Origin: Cinnamomum chago
Taxonomy: Eukaryota > Streptophyta > Magnoliopsida > Laurales > Lauraceae
Direction of reading: 5' to 3'
Length of the DNA stretch: 64,000 bases
Assembly: GCA_038049695.1 (NCBI GenBank)
Contig: CP142453.1
Coordinates: 18,604,001 to 18,668,000, forward strand
Under the pieces are notes generated by a model. It did no database searches. It worked only from the letters and a program-made list of their open reading frames with translations, and was not told the DNA's origin. Below are positions 1 through 10,806 of this stretch, in pieces (the stretch's first letter is position 1; every line of letters starts with the position of its first letter). The position numbers and the translations under genes were made by a program.

Positions 1-119
1 AGTATTAAATGATGATTGATATGTTATATTTATTTTCTTATATTTTACACTAATAAATTGATCATGAGCATCAATAATGGTTGCATTATATGAAATACTG
101 AAAAAGACAGCAAACCGCG

Positions 120-366
120 ACACAGACAGGACTCATAACTTAAGGTGACCGAGATTTTGATTTATTGCTGTTATTAATGGAAAAAAATATTGTTTTCTAG
201 CATTTTATAATATTCTGGATTTTTTGGATATTTTTGCGAATTTTTTTGGATAAAAAAAAATTCATACCGCGATAACTGCGATGGACCGATATCTGCGACC
301 GATACCAATATCATATCGGTTTTTCGGCCCGGCCGATACCGCGACCGAGACCGAGACTTTAAACCA
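120..366 (+). repeat. Dispersed repeat ending in TTTAAACCATG, copy 1
   Basis: AT-rich left part containing TCTAGCATTTTATAATATTC, then a part rich in CGATA/CGCGAC words, ending in CTTTAAACCATG at about 355-366. The same order of blocks recurs at 27150-27390, and reversed at 30033-30235. Boundaries are approximate and no target duplication was resolved. Class is unknown; a non-autonomous DNA element is the likeliest reading. Confidence 0.6.
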
Positions 367-937
367 TGATCAGAAGCCATTCTTTGTTCCCAAAGTATGT
401 ACTAGCCATAGATAAAAAGTAACTGTAAATTGAGGATAGCTTTGCCCATCTATTTATTTCCCCCAAAACCATATCGTAAAAAAACTCTTAGTGTACCCAT
501 TTTATCTCCCTATATATGTATTAGAGTGTACTCCCACTAAAGTCAACTCTTAGCTCATTCATCAAGCACAAAAAATCCACTTCAATTATTTTGCAGAATC
601 CTTGATTGAGGAGCATATACATTCATTCATAAAGTTTAAGATTTCTTTATCTAATAAAACTTGACCACTACAACACTACCATTCCTGTCACTCAAAAGAA
701 AAGAAAAAATCACTACCATTTTTTCTTTGGATTTATAAAACTTCTCCTTAAGTCTATTATCAACTACTACATAGATCCCATTTCGTAAATTGCTCTTTCC
801 TGCAGCATCCTACCACCTCTAGTGAGTATCACAAAAGCAAGAGATACTTATCCTCTTATGATATCTACTGGACTCATCATTCAATGCTCCACCATGTCAA
901 TGTACCACATCACAAAAGGATAAAGATAACTTTCGGG

Positions 938-1003
938 TAACTTTCTTATATGCACCTGCCCTAGAATGTGTAACTTTCTTATATGCACCTGCCCGAGAAT
1001 GTG
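938..1003. repeat. 33-bp tandem duplication
   Basis: Two adjacent copies of a 33-bp unit reading TAACTTTCTTATATGCACCT and then GCCC(T/G)AGAATGTG. They differ at about one position, so this is a recent local duplication with no visible coding role. Confidence 0.8.
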
Positions 1004-1523
1004 TCAAAATCCAAGATTTTTATTTCTCACAGCAACTAGTCCTCTTTACCATGTGTTACTTCTTGATTACCCCCTATCCAACCAGACTGTCATGTGGCAT
1101 TCAGCCTCCACTTCTGGAGGAAGCCTATCATCAAAATCTGCACTTTTAGCATTACTGCTCGTAAAGATTTGGCAAAGTTTTAACACGGTCCTTTACGCAA
1201 GCTTGAACCAACACATGGGATTACATCAGTTAAGTTCATTTGCCATAATTCACTTGATCATTCTCATAGGGATGCAAGCAATCAGAATCTCCTTATTGGG
1301 ACTATCTAATCATAATCTTATAGCAAGATTGGCGGGTTGATGTGAGGAAGAGGAAAATAAAGCAGCACCAGAGCTTTACCAAAAATTTAAAACATCAATA
1401 AAAATGAAACAAATATTAAAATTCAATGCCAACTTCTTTCAAGAGTTCAATAAGCACTGGAACATAGATGGTTACATGCAACCACACAAATGAAGTTCCC
1501 AACAGGGTAAAATAAAATTTTAC

Positions 1524-2268
1524 CTCAGTAACAGGCTCTTTTAGAGTCTTCCTTGTAACTCTAAACCGAATCCCCAGCTTCTCTAGCTGCCTTGACAACA
1601 CCCTAATAATTGTCACAGAGCTCTGCAGATCCTCCTCCAGCTTCCCAACTCTTTCCACAAGATCAAGACTGATATAACCCCCTGATTTGGATGATGAATC
1701 CCTATAAATCCTCTGCCACTGCCTGTGACGGATCAAAGCGCCAATGGCAACAGCACCCACCAACAGAACAGAATTCCACACATAAAACCTATTCCCCAAA
1801 GACGCCTGAAACCACTTCTGCGAGCCCAAAAGCGTCGAATTCAAAGCGCACCCAATTGAGAACACAACCGAGGGAGCAATACACAACACTTCAGCAACAG
1901 AAAGAAATGAATCTAAATTAATCCCACCCAACTGCCTCTCTCCCCGAACACTCCCATCAATGCCACCACCTAACAACAAATGGGTTTTTTAACCCAATTA
2001 GGAAACACACAAAATAAGGTTGTTGCTGGATTCAGTTTGAACTCTTACCAGATTGGGATGCTCGAATCTGCCACTGAAACGTCTTGAAGGAATCGAATTT
2101 CCGCTTTGGAGAGCTGTGCTGTAGAAACGTCAAAGGCTGCAGCTTTGGGTAGTGAAGGAAGGAGATTAAAAAAGGCGTTTTGGGGCTTTTGGGATTGATG
2201 TGAATGGATTGGAAGTGGTGAGAACGTGAATTAGTAATCAGGTTATGAGCAGAAATGGACATCGCCAT
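1524..2268 (-). CDS. Putative plastid-targeted membrane protein, 5' part (exons 1-2)
   Basis: Exon 1 is 2049-2268 and exon 2 is 1524-1969; the phase-1 join gives a continuous frame of 222 residues. The next donor (GAG then gtaaaa) at 1523 ends exon 2; reading on into the intron would stop at 1416. Residues 1-70 are rich in Ser, His, Pro and basic residues with few acids, like a plastid transit peptide. Two hydrophobic stretches follow (about 101-122 and 135-154), then a predicted coiled coil (about 175-222, containing KLEEDLQ and LSRQLEKLG). From memory it resembles an uncharacterised conserved plant protein whose C-terminus continues as a helical, Gln/Glu-rich segment. I find no such exon to the left, so the 3' end is probably outside the window. 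Function unknown. Confidence 0.7.
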
Positions 2269-2272
2269 CGCA

Positions 2273-5200
2273 GAGCTAAGTTGGGATTTTTTTTTTTTTT
2301 TTGGCAGTTGATTGTTCTGGGTTTTGGGGGCTTTTGCTGATTAAGATTGGATAAGAGATATGAAGAGAATTGCCTTAAAATAGGATTGAATTGTAGACAT
2401 TTTTGAGACAGAGATAGTAAAGATAAGAACTTGAGAGAGGGTTTAGGATGTGGATATAATCTAAAAGAAGGGTTTTGGTGTGTTTTCTTGGATTAGGGTT
2501 TAAGACACTGGGATTTGTTGGGTTGTTTCTGAGACTGAGAGAGAGATGCAGTTGGAATGGATTAAAGGGAATTGGTGCAGCGGTTTACCTGTGCAGGTTG
2601 TTTTTATGAATTCCATCTTTGGTTTTGGTTGGCTTTACAGTTTACATTTATAGAACTCTAGTTTGCAGGCACAGGTCTGCCATTGGTCATTGGCCAGTGG
2701 GGGTGTTCATGGGCCGGGCTTATGCATATTCAGCTTGGTCCGACTTGAGTCACATATCCCGGCCAAGCCCTACACGGCCGTAAGTGCATGACCTAAGCCT
2801 AGCCCACCTCAAATATTGCTGGTCTGAGCCCACCCATTTAGCCAATCAGGAAGGCTTTGGGCTTTCTATCACTTAATCTTTGACATGACTAAATATTGAA
2901 ACTGACCCAAGCTTTAGGCCAGGCCCGACCTAGTACTAAAACTCAATGCCCGAAACTGGCCCGAAACAGGAGGGTCCAGTCCACAAGCATCCTTAGCCGG
3001 GGATTAGCAATAGATTAGGTTAGAAACATACTTGGTCCAACTCACTCGGCCCTCTCCTTGGATTTTGTGATAACAAACTCACCCCATTACAATTATGAAT
3101 CTGATTATATTTGTGGACCTGGTGGATGTTTCTTCTTCTCAGTGATCATATGATCTGCACTCCCATGTTAACCCATTTAACTTATAATTCAAATCCTTGG
3201 AAAGTGAAAATCACATCTATATTTCTATTTTATATCATTCACTCTTCACATCTTTAATATTCCGCTTTAGAGATCCATTTTGACATAAATTCTCATGTAC
3301 TTAATTTCATGAAAACCAATGTGCCATGGGAGTTTTATTCCGACATGCGATAATTTTATTTTACTACATTTTTTATCGAGAAATATTCAAGTGAGAATTG
3401 TTCATACTTTTCTTATGTATGTATGGTCCACTCAATTTTTTGGGCCACCTATCCCAGCAATGATTAAGTTTCTCACATCCACACTCCTACCACCTCCTCT
3501 TGTGAATTTCCATAAGCCTGAGCTTTAGTTGTACAATCATTACTCAACATTGGTTTGGGTTTCAAAAAGTTAATATCTTCTAAAATCATTAAATTTGAGT
3601 TCCTAATAAAATTTGTATTTTATTTTTACGTACCCATGAATCCTTATAAGATCTTTCCATCCCTCTCCTCGTCATCATTGGCATGACTCCTGATGGGCTT
3701 CACAAGCAAGTTCACATGATACTATATGCAGACAATTCTCACTAAAACAAAACTCTTTGCTATATATTGTTTCCTTTTGTACATTAATAATGCAATGCAC
3801 TTGGGTGATGGAAAGATGTAATCCCAAAGGTGTGATTATTCGATGGCCAACGTGTGGATCTCACTTTTGGGTCTCAGTTTTTGCTTGGAATTAGTAGGAA
3901 TTCAACGAGCCTAGGAAACATTTTTCTTGTGTATTTACTTGAGTGGTGGTGGATCATTTTGAAGGAATGGATGCTCTTTATTAAGAGCACTTTTTTACTT
4001 GTCACCTATTACATAAAAAGATATCCATGGCTGGGGCACCTATTACATAATTAATTAGTTGATTGGTATAAGAATGACCAACATAACCCAACCCACAATA
4101 AATACAAGTCAGAAAAACCTAAACCGCGTTTCAACAAGTTGGATTCGGGTTGACTCGTTTAACCTTCACAATCCGCTTTATCCATTTAAATAGATCGGGT
4201 TAGAGTGTTGGAGGAGGGCCCAGTGTCAAAAAAAAAAAAAAAAAGGGCACTAAAATTTTTGTAGAAATGGGATTTTTGTTTTTTCAAATTTCTAGGGGAG
4301 CGACGCCGCACCACCCCCAAACGGCAATGTTAAAAAAAAAAAATTGTAAAAAACACTAAAATTTTCCATAATATTGTTGGTTTTTATTTTTCACCATCCA
4401 CTCCATTTTTGGCCACTGCTCTACCCCTCAGTACCCAATCCTTCTTTTTATTTTCCTAGCATCAAACTCAAATATGGTCTTATTGTTTGAAATGGATTGG
4501 AGTTGTGCTGGTGGGTTGGGTTTTGTGACCCTTTAAAAAATGAGTCTGATATGGGATAGGTTCATCTCCCATACATACATCTGGTCGCATTTTGACCTGA
4601 CTCAACTCGTTTCCTCCCTTACCTGCACTGGGATGTATAAACCTTATCAAAACGACTCTATAATTATGGAGTTGTGATCAGATCCATGGATTGAATGAGG
4701 TGGGTTACCCAGATCTAATGCGCAAAACCAACTTGAACCTGACAAAGGGTTCTCAAGTTGACACTTTTATTTCTGGGTTGGGCTTGGGTTGACACTTTAC
4801 AAGAATATAATAAATATCTGGGCACGCGCTTTGCCCACTTTTGTTAATTTTGACCCAGTGACCAGGCCCAAGCTAACTCATTGAACTGTGACCCACCAAT
4901 TAATCTGAATGCAGCCTGCTTTTTTGACTTCTGAGTTGGACTCTTGTTGAAATTCTGAACTTGATTGATAAGTGGATCGGGCTCACCAGACATGACCAAT
5001 CTGAGTCATTGCACTATGACCCACCAAGCAAAAAACCTGACCCCAACCTATTTATTTGGGGTTCAGTTTACACTTCAAATTTTAGGTTGGCTAACGAAGA
5101 AATGTGGCTGGGGGTGAGAATTGAGAAGGGATGCTTGTTGTAACCACATCCCACCTTCTCACCCTATGCAAGTATTCCTTACTCGCAATTTGCTGTTGCA

Positions 5201-8200
5201 ACTAACTAGGAAGGAGAAAAGGGCACGAGGACTAATCAGGCCCATGCAGGGATCAAAGATATGGCCACAAATGAGCCACAATCATCTCTCACTGCAATGA
5301 TTTGACATATTTTTGCTGTTCTCTGTTCAACTTGGGTGCACTTTTTAAAAACTGCTTCCCGGCTATGTGTGCACTCACTTGGAAGTTGGAACACATTCAA
5401 ATCAGAAAAGTAAGTTCTATGCATAAAACTAAAGTCATATGATTGATTGCTCTTGTTTATTAAATATGGAACAGGAATATCCTAGAGAATATGCTAGTGA
5501 ATGTCCTGGAGATTAATATGGTAGGAATTAGGAAAGGTGCTGAAAGTCAGAAACCTGTTGAAGTGGATGGTTAGGTCCAACTGTGTTTGATATTTGATTT
5601 AACCCAGTTCCATTGTGATGCAAAAGATTAATAAAATAAAAAGATATTTAAAATAATTAATGGCGGGTTTAACCGATTCGACCGATATGTGTTTTTACTG
5701 ATTTTGAGTGCTTTTATTAATTTTGATCGGTTTTTGGCTTTTTTAAACTATACTTTGATTTGGATTAATTAGACTGGTGAAGTTGTAAGTTCAAGTGATC
5801 AGTGACATTTTTTAGTGAGTGAGGAGTACATAGGTGAGGATGGATTTGCTATAAGCTGCGTTAATCTCCAACAACACACATTTATCCATCCAAATTTGAT
5901 ACGTCCTGTGATGGGTCATTGATACATGATATTAAACTTGTTCATGATCGATATGAGTCGGAATTAATGATGGTTATCTTTTAGTTATAGAATTTTAAAA
6001 ATTATTAATGATTTAATATATTGGTAAGATATGTGGTATAACCTAAGCTATATATAAGAATGTTATGTCTGGTTTTATAGTAACTAGTAACAAATGCCTA
6101 ATTTAGTAATTTAGAAGATATGCCGAGCACGTAAAATCCTAAGCCCCTTCTAAACAACAAAATAGGTATCGAGTTAAAATCGGACTCGGAACCGGAACTG
6201 TTGTTTAGAAACCGGTCCGGATCCGTATCCAGTATGGTTCCAACCCAGAACTGTTGCGTTTGCAACCCTACTCCTAATTAAAGCAAATATGGGCGAGTGA
6301 CCGAAACAGCTCGATCCATTATCATTACTAAATATAACCATATAGGGGTAGCCGCCCACTTGGGTCCACCTTTAAAAATCCAAATCCAGCTCCAAAAATG
6401 GCAAGAAAATTTTGGGTTAAAAAATTTAGAGCCACTCCAAAATTTACATGAAAGCCGTGCATTTGTCACATAATTCAGCTACTTATTTGTATCTGCCTGC
6501 CCCCCTCAAAAGAAATTTTCATGTGTGCAATTGAAAGTGGGCGAGGGATACATAACGTCAGGCAGGTGCACCAGTGGAACCTGACCCCTTTGCCATCACT
6601 GGAAGTAGGTGAGGGAAAGGGAAAGGGAAAGCAAAAAGAAAAGGAAAAGAGAGTAGGTAAGTGATGTGAGCGTAGGATCATCTCCTCTACTGCGTCGATG
6701 CTGCTGCTTCTATAATGTCAAAATAAGTGGTTAGAGATCAGATGGCAACGTGGTGGACCACGTCTGGTCGTCGCATATAATACTGCTTCTAAAATCCAAA
6801 ATAACTTTTATAGGAACCAAAAAAAAACAGAAGATGAATCCAAAATAGTGATGCGTCGTGGGATTGCCACTTGGAGCTGTCTGCATTGAATCTACACCTA
6901 ATCAACCACGCGTCATACGTATTCGCCTTTTACAATCAAGTGCGAAGCTACGAGTTTTTTACTCAACAAGACTAATATGCAAGGATGTAGTAAGAAGAGA
7001 AAAATATATGAAAAGAGAACACGCGGGGGGTGGGGTTTAATCTCTAGTAGGTGAAAAAGTAGGACTATCAACCAACCGAGTAACCGCTCAATCTTCTAGT
7101 TTAACTGGTTAAAAGACATCTTTTTGTAAGGTTGCAAGAGTTTGAGTTTATAAAAATGAGAAAATATATAATTCAAAGAAACAAGGTGGGAAGAGAAGAA
7201 ATGTTATAACTTGAAAGGGAGATCCAAACTCTCCAAATATAGTACATTTTTTTCACATACATCAACCTAGCCTTACTTCATGTATCTTTTTCCTGATTCA
7301 TTTGTGAACATAGCTGTAACTTCATTATATTTAGTTGAAATATTAACTTTCTAATAAATATAGCAATATTTTTGAAATGTTGCCAAAATGAAGAATGTTG
7401 GGAGAAAATCACAATGTTTTCAAAAATGACAAAAAAATGGAAAATCCTTTTAAAAAAATTAAAAGTATTCTACATTCATTTCTATTTATTTATTAGTTTG
7501 TTTATAAATTAACTAATTTTTTTGACAATTTTTCAATAATATCCCAAGAAAAACTCTTATTATTTTATATTAAACTTTACATATAACTAGAGTCCGTTTA
7601 ATGGTCTTGAAGCCAAAGCCCCCAGTCCAGCCCCCCTAAAAGATTTGGGACCAGCCCATCGGATGGCCCTAATCTTCAATTATCATAATTTGGTTCTCCA
7701 TTGACAGCCCTACACCTCATGGCATATTAATATTTAACAATATCTTGTTGATACATTTCAATTTGTTTAAGGCCGCCCTATACTTATTTTTTATTTGAAC
7801 ACATACACATGACATGAGATCTATCTTATTTTTTGTTTGAAGACATACACATGAGATTTATCTTTATTTGGCTGTAGCTAGGCTAGACAATTGGAGGGAT
7901 AGGGTTTTTTGTATCCATATGAATCACATGCATTAATAATATGGGGAGAGCTACATGCATTGTCGAATATCCTTGGTTTTGATGAGTGCTAGTTAAATAA
8001 CGACTTTAGAGTGTGACCGTTTAAGCCTTTTGCTGTAACTAAAGGCCGTGTGTATCCATCATTTTTTTTTTTTTAACCCATCTATGTATTCAATTTTTAT
8101 GTATTTTATTACAAACAAATAAAGGATAAGAGTTTGTATAGATGGTCTGTATGCGCACTCCAACACATCAAAAGAATTTACTTTGCAATTTATTTTCTTT

Positions 8201-8610
8201 TTAACTTTTATGAGTCGTTTGAATGCTTGGTAGGTTTGTGGTTTAGTTGTCATCATCTTTATTATCATCAACAAAGCTTTATCCAAACTATGCTGGAGTC
8301 AGCTACATATATTATATTTGCACTTCTTCATATCTTTTCTTACTACTTTTATCTATATCTTTTTCCACCCATCCCTTTTTATTAATGGGCCATTAATCTG
8401 TGTAGAAAATTTTTTCCTCAACGGCATCTTCATTGCATGTGTTGGTCCTGTCTAAATCAGCATAGACGGATTTCTCTTGATTTATGACTTATTGATGTTA
8501 TCCCCCACTTTACGGTTTATATTTTAATGTAAGACTAAAATATTCCACATCCTGTTTAGAGCAAAAATTGACAAGCTTTTAAAGGGCTCTTTGTAACACA
8601 AATTTTGAAA
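2273..8610. other. Intergenic region without a recognisable gene
   Basis: Upstream side of the minus-strand gene, so the first few hundred bases (poly-T at about 2288-2303, then purine-rich DNA) probably hold its promoter and leader. The rest has short ORFs only and no splice-linked frames. It contains a degenerate hAT-like repeat (2694-2998), stretches of the word family GGGTT/ACCCAAC at about 4080-5100, a similar CCGG-rich fragment at about 6170-6270, and simple A/T runs. I see no RNA gene. Confidence 0.6.
2694..2998. mobile_element. Degenerate hAT-like non-autonomous element (tentative)
   Basis: It starts near GGGGGTGTTCATGGGCC and ends near CACAAGCATCCTTA. The reverse complement of the end matches the start mainly with transition differences. 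The body is built of words such as GGCCCGACC, as in the better-bounded copy at 52517-52982. No target duplication could be recognised, so the boundaries are uncertain. Confidence 0.45.
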
Positions 8611-8620
8611 ATTTTCTAAT

Positions 8621-8770
8621 GAAAAAGTCTAAGGACCCCGGGATTTCGGACCCCGGAGGGAGCCCGACTCCCCTGGGGTCCGTTGGATCCCAGACGCCCC
8701 TGGGATCCAATGGACCCCAGGGAGTCGGGCTCCCTCCGGGGTCCGAAACCCCGGGTCTGTAGACCCCTTG
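8621..8770. mobile_element. GC-rich fold-back element, copy A
   Basis: A 150-bp near-perfect inverted repeat in AT-rich DNA. The arms are about 8621-8693 and 8699-8770 and the loop only about 5 nt. The stem includes GGACCCCGGAGGGAGCCCGA and the centre GTTGGATCCCAG. It is flanked by a perfect 9-bp direct repeat TTTTCTAAT (8612-8620 and 8771-8779), as expected of a target-site duplication. One end begins GAAAAAGTCTAAGG; the other, reverse-complemented, begins CAAGGGGTCTACAG. Both ends resemble those of the copy at 38504-38640. It has no coding capacity. The 9-bp duplication fits Mutator-like elements, but I cannot assign a known family. Confidence 0.75.
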
Positions 8771-9250
8771 TTTTCTAATTTACCTCTCACCCATGCAAAT
8801 TTGAGTCGGGCTCTCCAAATGCGTGTTGTGGCGCACATCATGTGCAATTACATATACCATATATTCACGAGAAATTGCAAAATGCTTCTCTTTTTTAGTT
8901 TTTTAAAATATTTTTTAATAATAAGAAAATTATTTTCCCTTTTTCTCTTTTTAATTTGTCATTGTATTAGAGTTCTTAATTTACAAACAAAATGCAATGT
9001 TTATTTTAAGGGTGGCATTTGTTGAGAACCTTCACTTAAGGCTTTTACACAGGGGAAGCTAGTTTTCTTTTTTTAAATCCATTAAATTTAGAGGATTTTA
9101 TAAAATAAAATAAAATAAAACCACTTTAAGTGACCAGTGGGCCTAAAAGATCATTTTAACTGACCTTACACCAGATCAATCATTTTGCCTGAAAATGTGT
9201 TTTTTTAGCACTTTTAATAGCAGCCCTAGCGATCTTAGTTTTATGACGTT

Positions 9251-9688
9251 AATGGACCATGCAGTGTACACAAATTAGAATAAAATAGGCGTATTTCCTC
9301 GTCCTCCTCCTCTTCATGACCTTGACCCGTCTGCTTCACCTCGCCCTCCTCCTCCTCGTCCTACTTGTAGTAGTTGTTGTTGTTGTTGTTGACATGAAAT
9401 CTATAGAGTTGAAGGTTGGGAGGGGGAGGGGTGATTTTAGAACTGCCGCGGCGTTTTCGATTGACAACGTAGGGAGAAGGGGAGATGGAGGAAGGGGAGG
9501 AATTAGGGGCGGGTGTGGGATTGGAGAGGTGGTGTTTGGGAAGGAAGAAATGAAGAGGCGGCAGCAGAGTTACAAAAGAAGAAGAAGAGACTTGGGCAAA
9601 GAAAAGGAGCATAACATAAGAAGGAACAAGGAATAAGAAGGAATAAGAGTTAGAGTCGTCGTTCACCGCAGGGTCTCTAAGGACCTTT
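9251..9688 (-). pseudogene. Cargo block in the MULE resembling a transit-peptide exon
   Basis: Read on the minus strand, a frame of about 80 codons starting near 9612 runs to a stop at about 9361. It is rich in Ser, Pro, Asn and basic residues (NPTPAPNSSPSSISPSP, then VNRKRRGSSK), like a plastid transit peptide. It passes through an Asn repeat and a TAG stop. The same frame then continues as an acidic stretch (DEEEGEV, EEEEDEE). This would fit a captured and decayed first exon. The opposite strand is also open (9316-9636) but low in complexity. No family is recognised; it could simply be low-complexity sequence. Confidence 0.35.
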
Positions 9689-9704
9689 AGCGTCATAAAA
9701 CTAA

Positions 9705-10634
9705 GGTAGCGTTTGGTTCGCTATAATAAAGGTCGGAATGGAATGGTCATTCCAACGGAATGATCATTATAGCGTTTGGTTCGCCAAAAAGTGGCAGAAT
9801 AACCATTACCTCCGGAATCTCATTCCTTTATGTGAGGGAATCATCATTCCATTGGAGATGGGAAGGAATGATCATTCCATTCCGTTCTAACTTTTTGTTG
9901 AGACCAAAATACCCTTGCTTGACATCTATCTCTATTATAAAAGAGACAATGTTGCATGGTTTTTTCACCACACCACTGTGAGGCCCACCCAAAATATTAT
10001 AGTAAAATATAATCAAATATTATTATTATAATAATAATATAATATCTATACCCTTATGATCTATCTATCTCATACAAACTTTTTCACTACACCATTGTGG
10101 GGCCCACCCCCAAATATTATAATATAATATAATAATATATTATTTTGAGAAATTACAAAAAAATTTACTATACCTTTGTGGGGCCCACTCCAAAATATTA
10201 TACTGCAAACTTTTTCACTACACCATTGTAGGGCATACCCCCATATATTATAATAAAATATCATAATATATTATTATAAGAAATTACAAACTTTTTTACT
10301 ACACCTTTGTGGGGCCTAACCCCAACTATTATAATGCAAACTTTTTCACTACACCATTGTCGGTCCACCTCCAACTTTTTCACAAACAATGTAATGTGAT
10401 AGGAGAATCTAACAAGGGTATTTTGGTCAATCTTATGTAAATTTAATTCCATTCCGGGCATCATTCCAGCATACCAAACGCAGGAATATGAATCAAAATT
10501 CTATTACTGGGTTGATTCCTCAGCGTACCAAATGCTGAAATGAAAATGATTATTCTTGCCTCATTCCATTCCAGACTCATTCCGGTCTTCATTCCATTCC
10601 TGCCTACAACCATTCCAGCGAACCAAACGCTACC
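9705..10634. mobile_element. PIF/Harbinger-type MITE nested in the MULE
   Basis: Perfect 18-bp terminal inverted repeats GGTAGCGTTTGGTTCGCT (9705-9722 and 10617-10634) are flanked by TAA on both sides (9702-9704 and 10635-10637). This is the 3-bp TWA duplication of PIF/Harbinger elements. Removing the element and one TAA restores a continuous right arm of the surrounding MULE, so this insertion is younger. Subterminal copies of the motif GCGTTTGGTTCG (about 9772) and of its reverse complement near 10470-10530 suggest repeated termini. No transposase is encoded. Confidence 0.85.
9955..10375. repeat. Tandem repeat inside the MITE
   Basis: Six copies of a module containing ACTTTTTCACTACACCATTG, then a GGGGCCCAC-like word and ATTATAAT, at about 9957, 10076, 10158, 10205, 10288 and 10336. 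The spacing alternates between about 82 and 47 bp, so the higher-order period is near 130 bp. The modules differ at several positions, so the array has decayed. It is not a CRISPR array; spacers are repeat-derived AT DNA and the host is a plant. Confidence 0.8.
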
Positions 10635-10806
10635 TAAGGTCGCTAGGGACGCTAATTGAAAGTGCTAAAAAAATCAACTTTTTAGACAAAATAACTGATC
10701 TAGTGTAAGGTCTGTTAAAATGATATTTTAGGCCCATTAGTCACCTTAAGTTTTTTTTTTTTTTTTTTGTAAAATCTGCTTAAATTTAATTATGATTTTC
10801 TGGCCA

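Larger units (their letters stand above)
1..1415. other. Left-edge non-coding region
   Basis: No convincing exon is visible. It holds a dispersed-repeat copy (about 120-366) and a short tandem duplication (938-1003). A 124-codon open frame at 966-1340 resembles no family I recognise. The region lies 3' of the minus-strand gene at 1524-2268 and may be part of that gene's next intron, because the gene's coding sequence appears unfinished at 1524. Confidence 0.5.
9051..10806. mobile_element. Mutator-like element with long TIRs, possibly Pack-MULE
   Basis: The left terminal inverted repeat is about 9076-9250. The right one is about 10638-10797 plus its inner end at about 9689-9704, split by a later MITE. 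The arms match over roughly 170 bp at an estimated 80-85 % identity, including the word GGGCCTAAAA near both ends. The flanking 9-mers are CTTTTACAC (9042-9050) and TTTTTACAC (10807-10815), with one mismatch. The non-TIR cargo (about 9251-9688) is a GC-richer block unlike its surroundings and codes for no transposase. This architecture is typical of non-autonomous MULEs that carry host gene pieces. The exact outer ends are less certain than the TIR homology. Confidence 0.7.

Noticed and set aside
966-1340. 124-codon open frame, considered as a retrotransposon remnant
   Set aside because: Hydrophobic, low-information sequence; no protease, integrase or reverse transcriptase motif visible in any frame.
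8629-8847. 72-codon Gly/Pro/Arg-rich frame over the GC fold-back
   Set aside because: Lies across a near-perfect palindrome; coding appearance comes from GC content.
9955-10375. Regularly spaced repeats considered as a CRISPR-like array
   Set aside because: Plant nuclear DNA, repeats vary, spacers are repeat-derived AT sequence and the array lies within a MITE.
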